Shown: positions 32,384 to 41,035 of the stretch, piece after piece
How positions within the stretch are numbered: the stretch's first letter is position 1
Layout: each line of letters begins with the position of its first letter
Source of the DNA: an uncultured Verrucomicrobia subdivision 3 bacterium
GTDB lineage: Bacteria; Verrucomicrobiota; Verrucomicrobiia; Limisphaerales; UBA11358
Direction: 5' to 3'
Length of the DNA: 44,773 nt
NCBI GenBank assembly: GCA_903889895.1
Contig: CAISYZ010000175.1
Coordinates: forward strand, 1-44,773
Made by a program: the position numbers and the translations under genes
Notes under the pieces: model-generated
What the model was told of the DNA's origin: nothing
Databases searched by the model: none
What the model saw: only the letters and a program-made list of their open reading frames with translations

Positions 32384-32524
32384 ATGATGTCGATGAACTT
32401 TTTAGGCCGCTCCAATTGGAAGCGCAAAAAACAGGTAAACACCATGATCTTGGTGGTCCTGGCAGGTATGGGTTCCGGAATCATGGTCGCGGGATTCATC
32501 CTGTTTTATGCAATCAAGAAATGA
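32384..32524 (+). CDS. 46-residue single-pass membrane protein
   Basis: The plus-strand frame begins with ATG ATG and ends at 32524. A basic start (LGRSNWKRKKQVNT) is followed by one membrane helix, MILVVLAGMGSGIMVAGFIL then FYAIKK. It is an N-in/C-out or N-out/C-in single-pass peptide with flanking lysines. It lies between the prophage end and the beta-galactosidase gene on the host side. A small membrane protein of unknown function is the only reasonable description. Confidence 0.45.
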   Translation: MMSMNFLGRSNWKRKKQVNTMILVVLAGMGSGIMVAGFILFYAIKK

Positions 32525-32669
32525 TTGTCGCCCGACGGATTTAAATCAGGAAGCCACCAAGGATTGCCATCATTTTGCAAGTGCGGCACGCTGGTTCAAC
32601 CCGGAATAATTCCGCGGCACCGGCAGTGAACCGGGCCGGAAATGTTCAAAATTGAAAACAACCAAGATT

Positions 32670-35381
32670 ATGACCATCAGATTTGCCAGCCGTTGTTCCG
32701 TTCACGGTCGCCGGCGGTTGTCGGTCTTGCTCTGGATGATTTTGGCCGCGACCAGCCTGACAGTCGTTACTGCCGCCGCCGAACCAGCGCGGCCGTTTTT
32801 GCATCCCGACCGCATCCGTTATGACAGCCGTTGCCTGACGATTGATGGCAAGGATGTCTTCATTTACAGCGGCGCGTTTCATTATTTTCGCTGCCCGAAA
32901 GAACTTTGGCGCGACCGGTTTCAAAAAATCAAGGCCGCCGGTTTCAATTGCGTCGAAACTTATGTCGCTTGGAACTGGTGCGAGCAGGCCATGCCCGCTG
33001 GCACAAATGACTTTTCCAAAGTCAGCCTCACCGACCTCGACGACTTTTTGAAAATCGCGGAGGAATTTGGTTTGTATGTTCTCGTCCGGCCCGGCCCGTA
33101 TATCTGCGCCGAATGGGACACCGGCGGCTATCCGCAATGGCTGTTGACGAAAAAGCCCGCCGCGCCGTTGCGCGACAAAGGCTGGCTGCGCAGCGATGAT
33201 CCGGTCTATCTCGCGTGGTGCAAGCATTGGTATGACGCCGTGTGTCCGGTGATTGCCAAACACCAGATTACGCGCAAACCCGCCGGCCAGCCGGGCGTCA
33301 TCCTTGTTCAACTAGAAAACGAATATGACTACGCAAAATTTTCCGATGATGTGAAACGTAACCAAGTCAGAGCGCTCGGCGAGTTTGCGCGCGCCGACGG
33401 AATTGATGTGCCGCTATTCACCTGCTGGACGCATCCGGTGCGCGGGCAGGCCGACCCGCTGCTGCGGCAGGTGTTCGACGCGTGCAATTTTTATCCGCGC
33501 TGGAATGTGGATGAAGTCCAGAAGGGCATTGCCCAATTGCGCCGCGACCAGCCCGACGCGCCGCTGGCCACGACGGAATTGCAGGGCGGCTGGTTTTCCA
33601 AAGTGGGCGACAAATTAAGCGAGGAACAGGACGGCATCACCGGCTCGCAGATCAACAACCTCACGCTGTTCACGATTCAAAACGGCGAGACGATGTTGAA
33701 TTATTACATGCTTTACGGCGGCTCAAATCTCGGCGACTGGGGCGCGCGTGAAATGACGACGAGCTACGACTACAACGCGCCCATCCGCGAATGGGGCGGC
33801 GTTGGCGACCGCTACCAGCGCGTCTGGGCGCTGGGACACATGCTTCGGGAACACGGCGCAAAGCTCGCGCGTTCCGAAGCCGTGGAGTGCGAGGTGAACG
33901 TGCCGCAGACGGATGTCTCGATCGTGCTGCGTCGCGCGCCGGATGGCAGCCGGTATTTCTTTGTCCGCACTTCGCAACACGCCGAACCGCGTGTAGGCAC
34001 GGCGCGCGTGAAGGAAAAGGGTGCCGACACAAATGAAATTGTCTTTGATTACAACCTCGAACCGTTTGGTTCAAAAGTTTTTTATCTGCCGCCGGGTGTG
34101 AACGACGTGGCACAAGGCGAATGGCTGCCCAAAGCCGCGCCAGCCATCGAACGTCCGACGGATTTGCCAGCCGGCGTCACCATCACTTCTGCACAACGCC
34201 AGACTGATTATGGCCCGTCAAGCTGGACAAAAATGAAACCGGGCCAGAACCTTGCCCAACTCGGCGTTTACGACAGCCGCTTAATTTTTTATCAGGCAAA
34301 AATTTCCAGCGCCACTCGGACAAACCTTATGGTTGAATACCCAGAGAACGACGCGGTGCTGGCTACCATCAACGGCAAATCCACTGCGCGCATCGGCGGC
34401 ACGGCGAGCAGTTCCGTTTTTGATTTGCCCGCCGGTTCCAGCGCGGTGCTGTTGCTCTACGAAAATCGCGGCCACGACAACGGCGGCGGCATGGAGCGGC
34501 CCGCCGGAATTTTCTCGGCGCAAGTGGTGCGCGCGGCGCAAGTTGAGGGCAAACCAATCGGCGGCTGGCGGATGCGCGAGGTGGACAACACCAGCAAAAA
34601 ACGCCCGGAAATAAAGGCCGATTTCGATGACGCCAGCTGGACGCCGGTGGCCGCGGACGATTTGAGTGCGAAGCAGTTGACGCCAGGAAAAATTGCCGTG
34701 TTCCGCGCCAATCTCGAATTGTCGGCAGACGATTTGCGCGACGGCAAATGGGATTTGAACTTTGGCCGGATTGACGACGCGGGCTGGGTTTATGTGAATG
34801 GGAAAAGTGTCGGTCGCACGACGGATTGGGAACAGCCGTATTCCTTCGACGTGACAAGGCAATTTCATCCGGGCAAAAATGTCATCGCGGTCATCGTGCG
34901 CAACGACGGCGGCGGCGGCGGATTGGGATTGCCCAGCTTCGGGCGCGAACTGGAAGGCGAACCGGTGGAATTGGAATCGTTTGGCAGTCCCGCCGGCATG
35001 GAGAAACAATGGTGGACAACGGATTTTGATGACCAGAGTTGGGAAACGGTGGCGGTGGGTTCGGCTGGGACAGCGACGAATTCTTTGCTGACATGGTATC
35101 GCATAAAATTTTATCTACCGTCGCCAAAGCCAGGCGTGTGGGTGCCGTGGCATCTGCGGCTGAACGCGACCGGAAACGGCTTTCTCTATCTCAACGGCCA
35201 CGCGCTGGGCCGCTACTGGCAGGCTGGACCGCAGCGCGATTTTTTCCTGCCGGAATGCTGGCTAAACTTTGGCATCGGCCAGAGCAACGTTGTGACGTTG
35301 AGCCTGCGCCCAGTTGACAAAGGCGTGGCGATTCAATCCGCCGTCGTGGAGCCTTACGCCGGTTTTTCCGAACGGCGTTAG
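32670..35381 (+). CDS. GH35 beta-galactosidase, exported
   Basis: The product is 903 residues from the ATG at 32670; a TTG at 32652 would add six residues. A signal peptide (about 10-38, LLWMILAATSLTVVTAAA) is followed by the GH35 barrel: IDGKDVFIYSGAFHYFRCPK, WRDRFQKIKAAGFNCVETYV, GLYVLVRPGPYICAEWDTGG. The acid/base is Glu218 in VQLENEYDY and the nucleophile is Glu303 in ATTELQGGW. C-terminal beta domains follow, with the jelly-roll motif GKWDLNFGRIDDAGWVYVNG near residue 700 and GNGFLYLNGHALGRYWQAGP near 845. The substrate is beta-galactosides; context suggests plant or microbial galactosides. It is transcribed toward the GH27-like gene. Confidence 0.85.
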   Translation: MTIRFASRCSVHGRRRLSVLLWMILAATSLTVVTAAAEPARPFLHPDRIRYDSRCLTIDGKDVFIYSGAFHYFRCPKELWRDRFQKIKAAGFNCVETYVAWNWCEQAMPAGTNDFSKVSLTDLDDFLKIAEEFGLYVLVRPGPYICAEWDTGGYPQWLLTKKPAAPLRDKGWLRSDDPVYLAWCKHWYDAVCPVIAKHQITRKPAGQPGVILVQLENEYDYAKFSDDVKRNQVRALGEFARADGIDVPLFTCWTHPVRGQADPLLRQVFDACNFYPRWNVDEVQKGIAQLRRDQPDAPLATTELQGGWFSKVGDKLSEEQDGITGSQINNLTLFTIQNGETMLNYYMLYGGSNLGDWGAREMTTSYDYNAPIREWGGVGDRYQRVWALGHMLREHGAKLARSEAVECEVNVPQTDVSIVLRRAPDGSRYFFVRTSQHAEPRVGTARVKEKGADTNEIVFDYNLEPFGSKVFYLPPGVNDVAQGEWLPKAAPAIERPTDLPAGVTITSAQRQTDYGPSSWTKMKPGQNLAQLGVYDSRLIFYQAKISSATRTNLMVEYPENDAVLATINGKSTARIGGTASSSVFDLPAGSSAVLLLYENRGHDNGGGMERPAGIFSAQVVRAAQVEGKPIGGWRMREVDNTSKKRPEIKADFDDASWTPVAADDLSAKQLTPGKIAVFRANLELSADDLRDGKWDLNFGRIDDAGWVYVNGKSVGRTTDWEQPYSFDVTRQFHPGKNVIAVIVRNDGGGGGLGLPSFGRELEGEPVELESFGSPAGMEKQWWTTDFDDQSWETVAVGSAGTATNSLLTWYRIKFYLPSPKPGVWVPWHLRLNATGNGFLYLNGHALGRYWQAGPQRDFFLPECWLNFGIGQSNVVTLSLRPVDKGVAIQSAVVEPYAGFSERR

Positions 35382-35412
35382 TTGGTCTTAAGCGCTTGTG
35401 GGCTCGCCTGAC

Positions 35413-35450
35413 GAAAAAGGTCTTTTTATTTCTGCAAAAGTCCATTGTTG
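35413..35450 (+). promoter_or_regulatory. Copy B of the spaced direct-repeat motif
   Basis: Half-sites AAAAGGTC (35415-35422) and AAAAGTCC (35436-35443) are 21 bases apart, followed by ATTGTTG. It lies 114 bases upstream of the GH27-like start at 35564. It shares about 43 bases with copy A including the flanking CTGACG. It may be the operator of the AraC-type regulator encoded nearby. Confidence 0.6.
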
Positions 35451-35563
35451 GCACGGGCCGGTGGCGGTAGAGATTACAGATAATAACCATTTTGCCAAAA
35501 TTCTGCTGCCGTGTCCTTCTTGAAAGGCTGCAAGGCAATGAATTTCCTTGCCGATGTTTGGTG

Positions 35564-37855
35564 ATGCGACTCGCGGGTATTCTTTTGATTTGCGGCGTGT
35601 TGGGGCTTCTTTCTGTCGCCTCTGCGACAGCGGCGACGCCGATATTTCAACAAACGGGAAGCGTGCTCGTGATGTCCAATGCCAACGTGCGGGTGGAATA
35701 CAATCTGGCTACCGGCACGGCGGATTTTTTTTGGCAGAACGCAAAAAAAATCTCCGCGTTCTACGGCGGTGTCACTTTGAGCACCGGCTTTGTCGCCAGC
35801 ACCAATTACAACAGTCGCAGTTGGGCGATGACCGGCACGAACCAAGTCGTCGTCATCAACACCGGCTCCAGCCTGCCGGTGATGAAGCAGTATTTTACCT
35901 TCGACCAGAGCGACAGTTTCCTTGCGCGCGTGGACATGGCTGGCACCGGCTTGAGCGCGAACTGGATGTCGCCGCTGATTATGAACACGACGGGCGGTGT
36001 GGACATCGGCAGTTACAACGACAACCGCGCGCTGTTCGTGCCTTTCGATAACGACCACTTTGTCTCCTATAATTCCGAAGGAATGAACGGCTCGGACACC
36101 GGCAACGAAACGGGCGCGTTTTACGACAACACCACGCGCAACGGTCTCGTCGTCGGCTCGGTGACGCACGACACTTGGAAGACCGGCGTTTATTGGTCCG
36201 GTTCAAACAACAAGCTCGACAAGCTGAGTGTTTTTGGCGGCGTCACCTCGCATTGGACGTGGGACGTGATGCCGCACGGTTCGGTGGCAGGCAGTGTCAT
36301 TTCATCGCCGACTATTTTTGTGGGCTTCGGTAGCGACTGGCGGATGACGATGGAAAATTTTGCGGATGAGAACACGCTCTTTGTTCCCAAACTCGCGTGG
36401 ACGAACGGCGTGCCCTTCGGCTGGAACAGTTGGGGCGTTACCAATTATCAAAGCCACATCAGCTACGCGAGTGCCGTCGCTGTTTCAGATTCCATCCACA
36501 CCAACTTGCAGCAATACGGTTTTACCAACAACGGCACGGTCTATGTGAACCTCGATTCGTATTGGAACAACTTGAGCGATTCGCAACTGCAAAGTTTCAC
36601 CGCTCATTGCCACACCAACGGACAGAAGGCCGGCGTCTATTGGGGGCCGTTTGTTTTTTGGGGCAACGCCAACGACGCCACGAACTATTTCGCGCCGTAT
36701 CCTTCCGGCGATCCGCTCAACCCCAACTGGGTCTATCGCTATAGTCAGATTTTGCTGCGCGATATGAACGGAAATTTCATCGCCAACGACGGCGCGCTGG
36801 CCGTTGACCCGACGCATCCGGGCACGCTGGCGATGATTGATTATTATGCGGCTTACTACACCAGCCTCGGATTCGATTATGTGAAGCTGGATTTTCTGTC
36901 GCACGGCTCGCTGGAAGGCGTGCATTACGACACGAACATCACGACGGGCATTCAGGCTTACAACCTTGGAATGCAGCGCATTCTCACCAATCTGGCCGGA
37001 AAAATGTTCCTCAGCGAATCCATCGCGCCGATTTTTCCATATCAATACGGCCACAGCCGTCGCATCGCCTGCGACGCGCAGCAATCGAAAATTAGCAACA
37101 CCGCCTACACGATGAACGCCGTTTCTCTCGGTTGGTGGATCAGCGGACGGCTGTATCAATTCAACGATCCCGACCTGCTGGTTTTTGACAACGGCCCGAA
37201 CAGCAATGAAGTCCAAAGCCGCCTCATCAACGGCGCTGTCACCGGAGTTTATTTGAACGGCAGCATCCTGACGAATGCCGCCAGCATCAGCCTCGCGCAG
37301 ACTTGCCTGACCAACGCCGCCATCAACGCCGTCGCCCGCACCGGCAAGACTTTCCGGCCCGTGGACGGCGCAAACGGCACCGGCGCGGCGGATGTTTTGT
37401 CGCAGCAGGACGGCAAGAACTGGAACATCGCCGTGTTCAATTACAATTCGAGTTCCGCCAGCCAGACCGTGAATTTGAACAGCGCCGGTTTGCCGGCCGG
37501 AATTTTTGTCGCGACGAATTTGTGGGACGGCACGACTGCGACCGTTTCAAATTCCTTGAGCGTGAGCTTGAATTCTAAGCAGGCGAAATTGTTCCGGTTA
37601 GCGCTCGTTAGCCCGCCGCCCGCGTCAAAATTTGTGATGACCGCTCTGTCGGGCAGAAACAACCTTGCGTTCAGCGGCAGCAATGGCGTGCCCGGCTGGA
37701 CTTATCAGGTGCTGGCTTCCACGAACCTCGCGCTGCCTGTCTCGCAATGGCCGGTCGTCGCCACGAACACCTTTGACGTCGGCGGCGATTTCAATTTTAC
37801 GAACCTCAATTGGACTAATTTGCCGCAACAATACTTTTTACTGCGGGTGCCCTGA
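35564..37855 (+). CDS. GH27-like (clan D) alpha-galactosidase-type enzyme, exported
   Basis: The product is 763 residues from the ATG at 35564; an upstream frame from 35492 lacks a proper signal. The signal peptide is MRLAGILLICGVLGLLSVAS ending ATA. An N-terminal beta-sandwich (to about 280) precedes the barrel: GVPFGWNSWGVTNYQSHISY, VYVNLDSYWNNLSDSQL, HTNGQKAGVYWGPF. The nucleophile is Asp443 in FDYVKLDFLSHGSLEG and the likely acid/base is Asp504 in SRRIACDAQQ. A C-terminal greek-key sandwich and an extra beta domain (VPGWTYQVLASTNLALPVSQ) follow. The substrate is probably alpha-galactosides of oligo- or polysaccharides. A paralogue starts at 43246. Confidence 0.75.
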   Translation: MRLAGILLICGVLGLLSVASATAATPIFQQTGSVLVMSNANVRVEYNLATGTADFFWQNAKKISAFYGGVTLSTGFVASTNYNSRSWAMTGTNQVVVINTGSSLPVMKQYFTFDQSDSFLARVDMAGTGLSANWMSPLIMNTTGGVDIGSYNDNRALFVPFDNDHFVSYNSEGMNGSDTGNETGAFYDNTTRNGLVVGSVTHDTWKTGVYWSGSNNKLDKLSVFGGVTSHWTWDVMPHGSVAGSVISSPTIFVGFGSDWRMTMENFADENTLFVPKLAWTNGVPFGWNSWGVTNYQSHISYASAVAVSDSIHTNLQQYGFTNNGTVYVNLDSYWNNLSDSQLQSFTAHCHTNGQKAGVYWGPFVFWGNANDATNYFAPYPSGDPLNPNWVYRYSQILLRDMNGNFIANDGALAVDPTHPGTLAMIDYYAAYYTSLGFDYVKLDFLSHGSLEGVHYDTNITTGIQAYNLGMQRILTNLAGKMFLSESIAPIFPYQYGHSRRIACDAQQSKISNTAYTMNAVSLGWWISGRLYQFNDPDLLVFDNGPNSNEVQSRLINGAVTGVYLNGSILTNAASISLAQTCLTNAAINAVARTGKTFRPVDGANGTGAADVLSQQDGKNWNIAVFNYNSSSASQTVNLNSAGLPAGIFVATNLWDGTTATVSNSLSVSLNSKQAKLFRLALVSPPPASKFVMTALSGRNNLAFSGSNGVPGWTYQVLASTNLALPVSQWPVVATNTFDVGGDFNFTNLNWTNLPQQYFLLRVP

Positions 37856-37882
37856 AGCTGCGGCTTTGTGTCGGCCAACCAA

Positions 37883-39097
37883 TCAAGAAGGCAGGCGGTC
37901 GGCAGCGTCGTTGGTGCGCGACATGGCGCGGAACTTGGCCGGCGTCACGCCGATTTTTTTCTTGAAGATGCGGCCAAGATATTCGGTGTGTTCGAGACCG
38001 ATTTTTTCTGCGATTTGGTCCAGCGAGAAGTCGGATTCGGCGAGCAATTGTTTGGCGCGGTTCAGGCGGACGCGGAGAATCTCATACTTTGGCGAATGCC
38101 CCATGATGCTGATGAAGCGACGCTCCAGCGTGCTGCGCGAGAGCGGCACGGCGCGGAGCACGTCGCCCACGTCCACGCCCTCGCAGGCGTGCTCGCGGAT
38201 GAACCGCGCGGCCATCGCGATGTGCCGGTCTTCAATCGCGAGCACTTCGGTGGAGCGGCGCGTGATGACGCCGATGGGATTGATCAACACTTCATGCTGC
38301 TTCGGTTTTTTTCCGGCCATCATCAAATCAAGCAGCCCGGCGGCTTCGTAACCGATGCGTTCCGTGTTTGGCACGACGCTCGACAACGGCGGGTCGGACA
38401 GATCGCACAGCGTCACGTCGTTGTCCGCGCCGATAACCGCGACCTCATCCGGCACGGCGATGCCGACCGCGCGACAGGCATTGAGCACTTGCTGTCCGCG
38501 CATATCATTGCACGCCATCAAGCCGACCGGCTTGGGCAATGCCTTCAGCCAGTGCGCGACGAGATCGTTGTCGGTCAGGCCCTCGTCCTCAGATTTGGCC
38601 GCGCTGTTTCTGGCGGGTGTTTGGGCTTCGTCAAAAACGTGGCAGCGCAAACCGGATTCCGTGACGTATTTAACAAAACTGTCGCGACGTTCATCCGAAT
38701 AATCCGCGCCGTTGAAACCGCAAAAAGCGAAGTGACGAAAACCGCGCTCCTTCAAATGTTCAAACGCCGCGTGCGAAACAGCGGGGTTGTTGGTGATGAC
38801 GTAAGGCGTTTTCGGCGTGGGAATGATGTGGCGCAGATACACGACCGGCACGCGCAGCCGCTCGATGATGCCGACCATCGCGTCGTTGTCGAGCCGCGCG
38901 ATGATGCCCTCGCCGCGCCATTTCGCGAGCCACGTCGGGATGTCGTAAAAACTATGCTCCTGAAAAAAAATGGACCAGTGACCGTGCTGGCGGATGTATT
39001 TCGCCACGCCCGCCAGCGTGCCGCGTCCGTAGGCGCGCGAAGATTCGACGAGCAGGGCGACGCGCGGATACTTGGGGGTGGCGGTAAATTTCTTCAT
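37883..39097 (-). CDS. XylR-type AraC-family transcriptional regulator
   Basis: The product is 404 residues from the ATG at 39097; a TTG five codons upstream is possible. The N-terminal about 280 residues have the LacI/periplasmic-binding-protein sensor fold seen in XylR: PRVALLVESSRAYGRGTLAG, then IIARLDNDAMVGIIERLRVP, VGLMACNDMRGQQVLNACRA, EVAVIGADNDVTLCDLSDPP. The C-terminal about 100 residues have two helix-turn-helix motifs of AraC type (VPLSRSTLERRFISIMGHSP, then FSLDQIAEKIGLEHTEYLGR followed by IFKKKIGVTPAKFR). The ligand is probably a sugar released by the neighbouring enzymes. It is divergent from the symporter gene. Confidence 0.85.
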   Translation of the reverse strand: MKKFTATPKYPRVALLVESSRAYGRGTLAGVAKYIRQHGHWSIFFQEHSFYDIPTWLAKWRGEGIIARLDNDAMVGIIERLRVPVVYLRHIIPTPKTPYVITNNPAVSHAAFEHLKERGFRHFAFCGFNGADYSDERRDSFVKYVTESGLRCHVFDEAQTPARNSAAKSEDEGLTDNDLVAHWLKALPKPVGLMACNDMRGQQVLNACRAVGIAVPDEVAVIGADNDVTLCDLSDPPLSSVVPNTERIGYEAAGLLDLMMAGKKPKQHEVLINPIGVITRRSTEVLAIEDRHIAMAARFIREHACEGVDVGDVLRAVPLSRSTLERRFISIMGHSPKYEILRVRLNRAKQLLAESDFSLDQIAEKIGLEHTEYLGRIFKKKIGVTPAKFRAMSRTNDAADRLPS

Positions 39098-39177
39098 CGG
39101 CGTGGAATGCAAATAAACTTGTCACAACCAATAAAAGATTCAAGAAAATGCCGTTGCGCGCGGCAGAAATAAAAGAT

Positions 39178-39194
39178 AAATCTGCGAAAGATTT
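39178..39194. promoter_or_regulatory. Inverted repeat in the regulator/symporter divergent region
   Basis: AAATCT-GCGAA-AGATTT has six-base arms around a five-base spacer, in the 133-base region between the regulator (minus) and the symporter (plus). CTGCGAAAG shares sequence with the CCGCGAAAG part of copy A. It may be an autoregulatory site, but similarity to the direct-repeat motif is limited. Confidence 0.3.
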
Positions 39195-39230
39195 GGCAAT
39201 TCTTCCGCGCGAACTATAAAAATCATCCCG

Positions 39231-40937
39231 ATGCAACAACTCCACCTCGGCTTGCTCGACTACGCCATCCTGCTGACATATTTCGTCAGCGTGCTGGCGC
39301 TGGGTTGGTGGCTCAAGCGGCGGATGAAACGGAGCGATGACTTTCTTTTGTCCGGCCGCTCGCTGCCGGCGTGGGTAACAGGTTTGGCGTTTCTCTCGGC
39401 CAATCTTGGCGCGCTCGAAGTCATCGGCATGGCGGCGTCCGGTGCGAAATACGGCCTGATGACCTGCCACTTCTACTGGATCGGCGCGATTCCGGCGATG
39501 GTGTTTCTGTCGGTTTTCATGATGCCGTTTTATTACGGTTCAAAGGCGCGTTCCGTGCCGGAGTATTTGAAATTTCGTTTCGATGAAAAAACGCGCGCGT
39601 TCAACGCGGCTTCCTTCGCGGTGAAAACAATTTTGTCCTCCGGCATTTCACTGCACGTCATGGCAAAACTTTTCGAGACGCTCGTGGGCTGGAATTATCA
39701 CGTCTGCATCGCGGTTTCGGCGGCCATCGTGCTGGCGTATGTTTTGCTCGGCGGTCTGACGGCGGCGATTTACAACGAGGTGTTTCAGTTCGCGATGATT
39801 CTGGTGGGCTTCGCGCCGCTCGCGTTTATCGCGCTGCGCGATGTCGGCGGCTGGGACGGCTTGCGGCAAAAACTGGACGTCGTCGCGGCGAACCAACATT
39901 TCGCGCCGGGAACATGGAGCGAACTGTGGCGTCACACCGGCAGTCCGTCAGAAAACCCAATGGGCATCGGCTGGTTCGGCATGGTCATGGGTTTGGGATT
40001 CGTGCTGTCGTTCGGTTATTGGTGCGTGGATTTTTCCGTCATCCAGCGTGCAATGGCCGCGCGTTCGATGTCCGCCGCGCGCCGCACACCGTTAATCGCG
40101 GCGTTTCCCAAATTGATTTTCCCGGCGCTGATCATTTTGCCCGGACTCATCGCCATCGCCTTGAACTCCGGCGGCGGAAAATTTCTGCCGCAGGCCGCCG
40201 ACGGTCAGCCGGATTACAACATGGCGATCCCGATGATGCTGAAACATTATTATTCCACCGGCCTGCTCGGCATTGGCTTCACCGCGCTGATGGCCTCGTT
40301 CATGTCCGGCTTGGCTGGCAACGTGACGGCCTTCAATACGGTCTGGACTTACGACATTTATCAAAGCTACATCGCGCGCAATCGCACCGATCGACACTAT
40401 CTTTGGGTTGGTCGCGCGGCGACCGTGTGCGGAATTTTGTTGAGCATGGTGGCGGCGTATCTCGCGTCGCGCTACGACAACATCATGGACTTGATCCAGC
40501 TCGTCGCGGGCTTCGTGAACGCGCCGCTGTTCGCCACTTTTCTGCTCGGAATGTTTTGGAAACGCGCGACCGGCCACGGCGCGTTCGCCGGGCTGGTCGG
40601 CGGCACGATTGGCGCGGCGCTGCTGCACGGGCTTTCGCTCGCCGAGGGCGCGACCGCTGGAATCAAAGGCGGCTGGCTCGCCTCGCCGCTGCATTTTCAC
40701 AGGGCGATGGGACAAAACTTTTGCATCGCAACCGTTTCATGGACGTGCTGCTTCGTGCTGACAATTTTAATTTCGCTGGCCACTCACCGGAGCAAAAGCG
40801 ATTCGGAACTCACCGGACTGGTTTACTCGCTCACGCCAAAATTACAAACTGGCCGCGAATCCTGGTATCTCCGTCCAGCCGTCATCGGCGGCATCGTCCT
40901 TGTTTTGGCACTGATTTTGAATTTCAATTTCCGCTGA
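39231..40937 (+). CDS. SSS-family sodium/sugar symporter
   Basis: The product has 568 residues with about 14 hydrophobic helices. The family signature is visible: DDFLLSGRSLPAWVTGLAFL, then SANLGALEVIGMAASGAKYG, AYVLLGGLTAAIYNEVFQFA, IGWFGMVMGLGFVLSFGYWC, and LIQLVAGFVNAPLFATFLLG with FWKRATGHGAFAGLVGG. It is an inner-membrane Na+-coupled transporter of the SglT/glucose-galactose branch, which fits uptake of monosaccharide released by the galactosidases. Substrate specificity cannot be read from the sequence. The next gene starts 98 bases downstream after copy C of the direct-repeat motif. Confidence 0.85.
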   Translation: MQQLHLGLLDYAILLTYFVSVLALGWWLKRRMKRSDDFLLSGRSLPAWVTGLAFLSANLGALEVIGMAASGAKYGLMTCHFYWIGAIPAMVFLSVFMMPFYYGSKARSVPEYLKFRFDEKTRAFNAASFAVKTILSSGISLHVMAKLFETLVGWNYHVCIAVSAAIVLAYVLLGGLTAAIYNEVFQFAMILVGFAPLAFIALRDVGGWDGLRQKLDVVAANQHFAPGTWSELWRHTGSPSENPMGIGWFGMVMGLGFVLSFGYWCVDFSVIQRAMAARSMSAARRTPLIAAFPKLIFPALIILPGLIAIALNSGGGKFLPQAADGQPDYNMAIPMMLKHYYSTGLLGIGFTALMASFMSGLAGNVTAFNTVWTYDIYQSYIARNRTDRHYLWVGRAATVCGILLSMVAAYLASRYDNIMDLIQLVAGFVNAPLFATFLLGMFWKRATGHGAFAGLVGGTIGAALLHGLSLAEGATAGIKGGWLASPLHFHRAMGQNFCIATVSWTCCFVLTILISLATHRSKSDSELTGLVYSLTPKLQTGRESWYLRPAVIGGIVLVLALILNFNFR

Positions 40938-40972
40938 ATTCACGGCGCAAAAAACAGCTTCAACCGCTGCCC

Positions 40973-41007
40973 AAAAAGTCCTTTTAATTTCCGCAAAAGT
41001 CCATTGA
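40973..41007 (+). promoter_or_regulatory. Copy C of the spaced direct-repeat motif
   Basis: Two AAAAGTCC half-sites lie at 40974-40981 and 40995-41002, 21 bases apart, with spacer TTTTAATTTCCGC and ATTG after the second. The motif ends about 29 bases before the GTG start of the GH36 gene, so it would cover the promoter core. It is the best-formed of the three copies. Confidence 0.6.
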
Positions 41008-41035
41008 GGGTTCGCGCCTGCGAACGTAAATAGTA

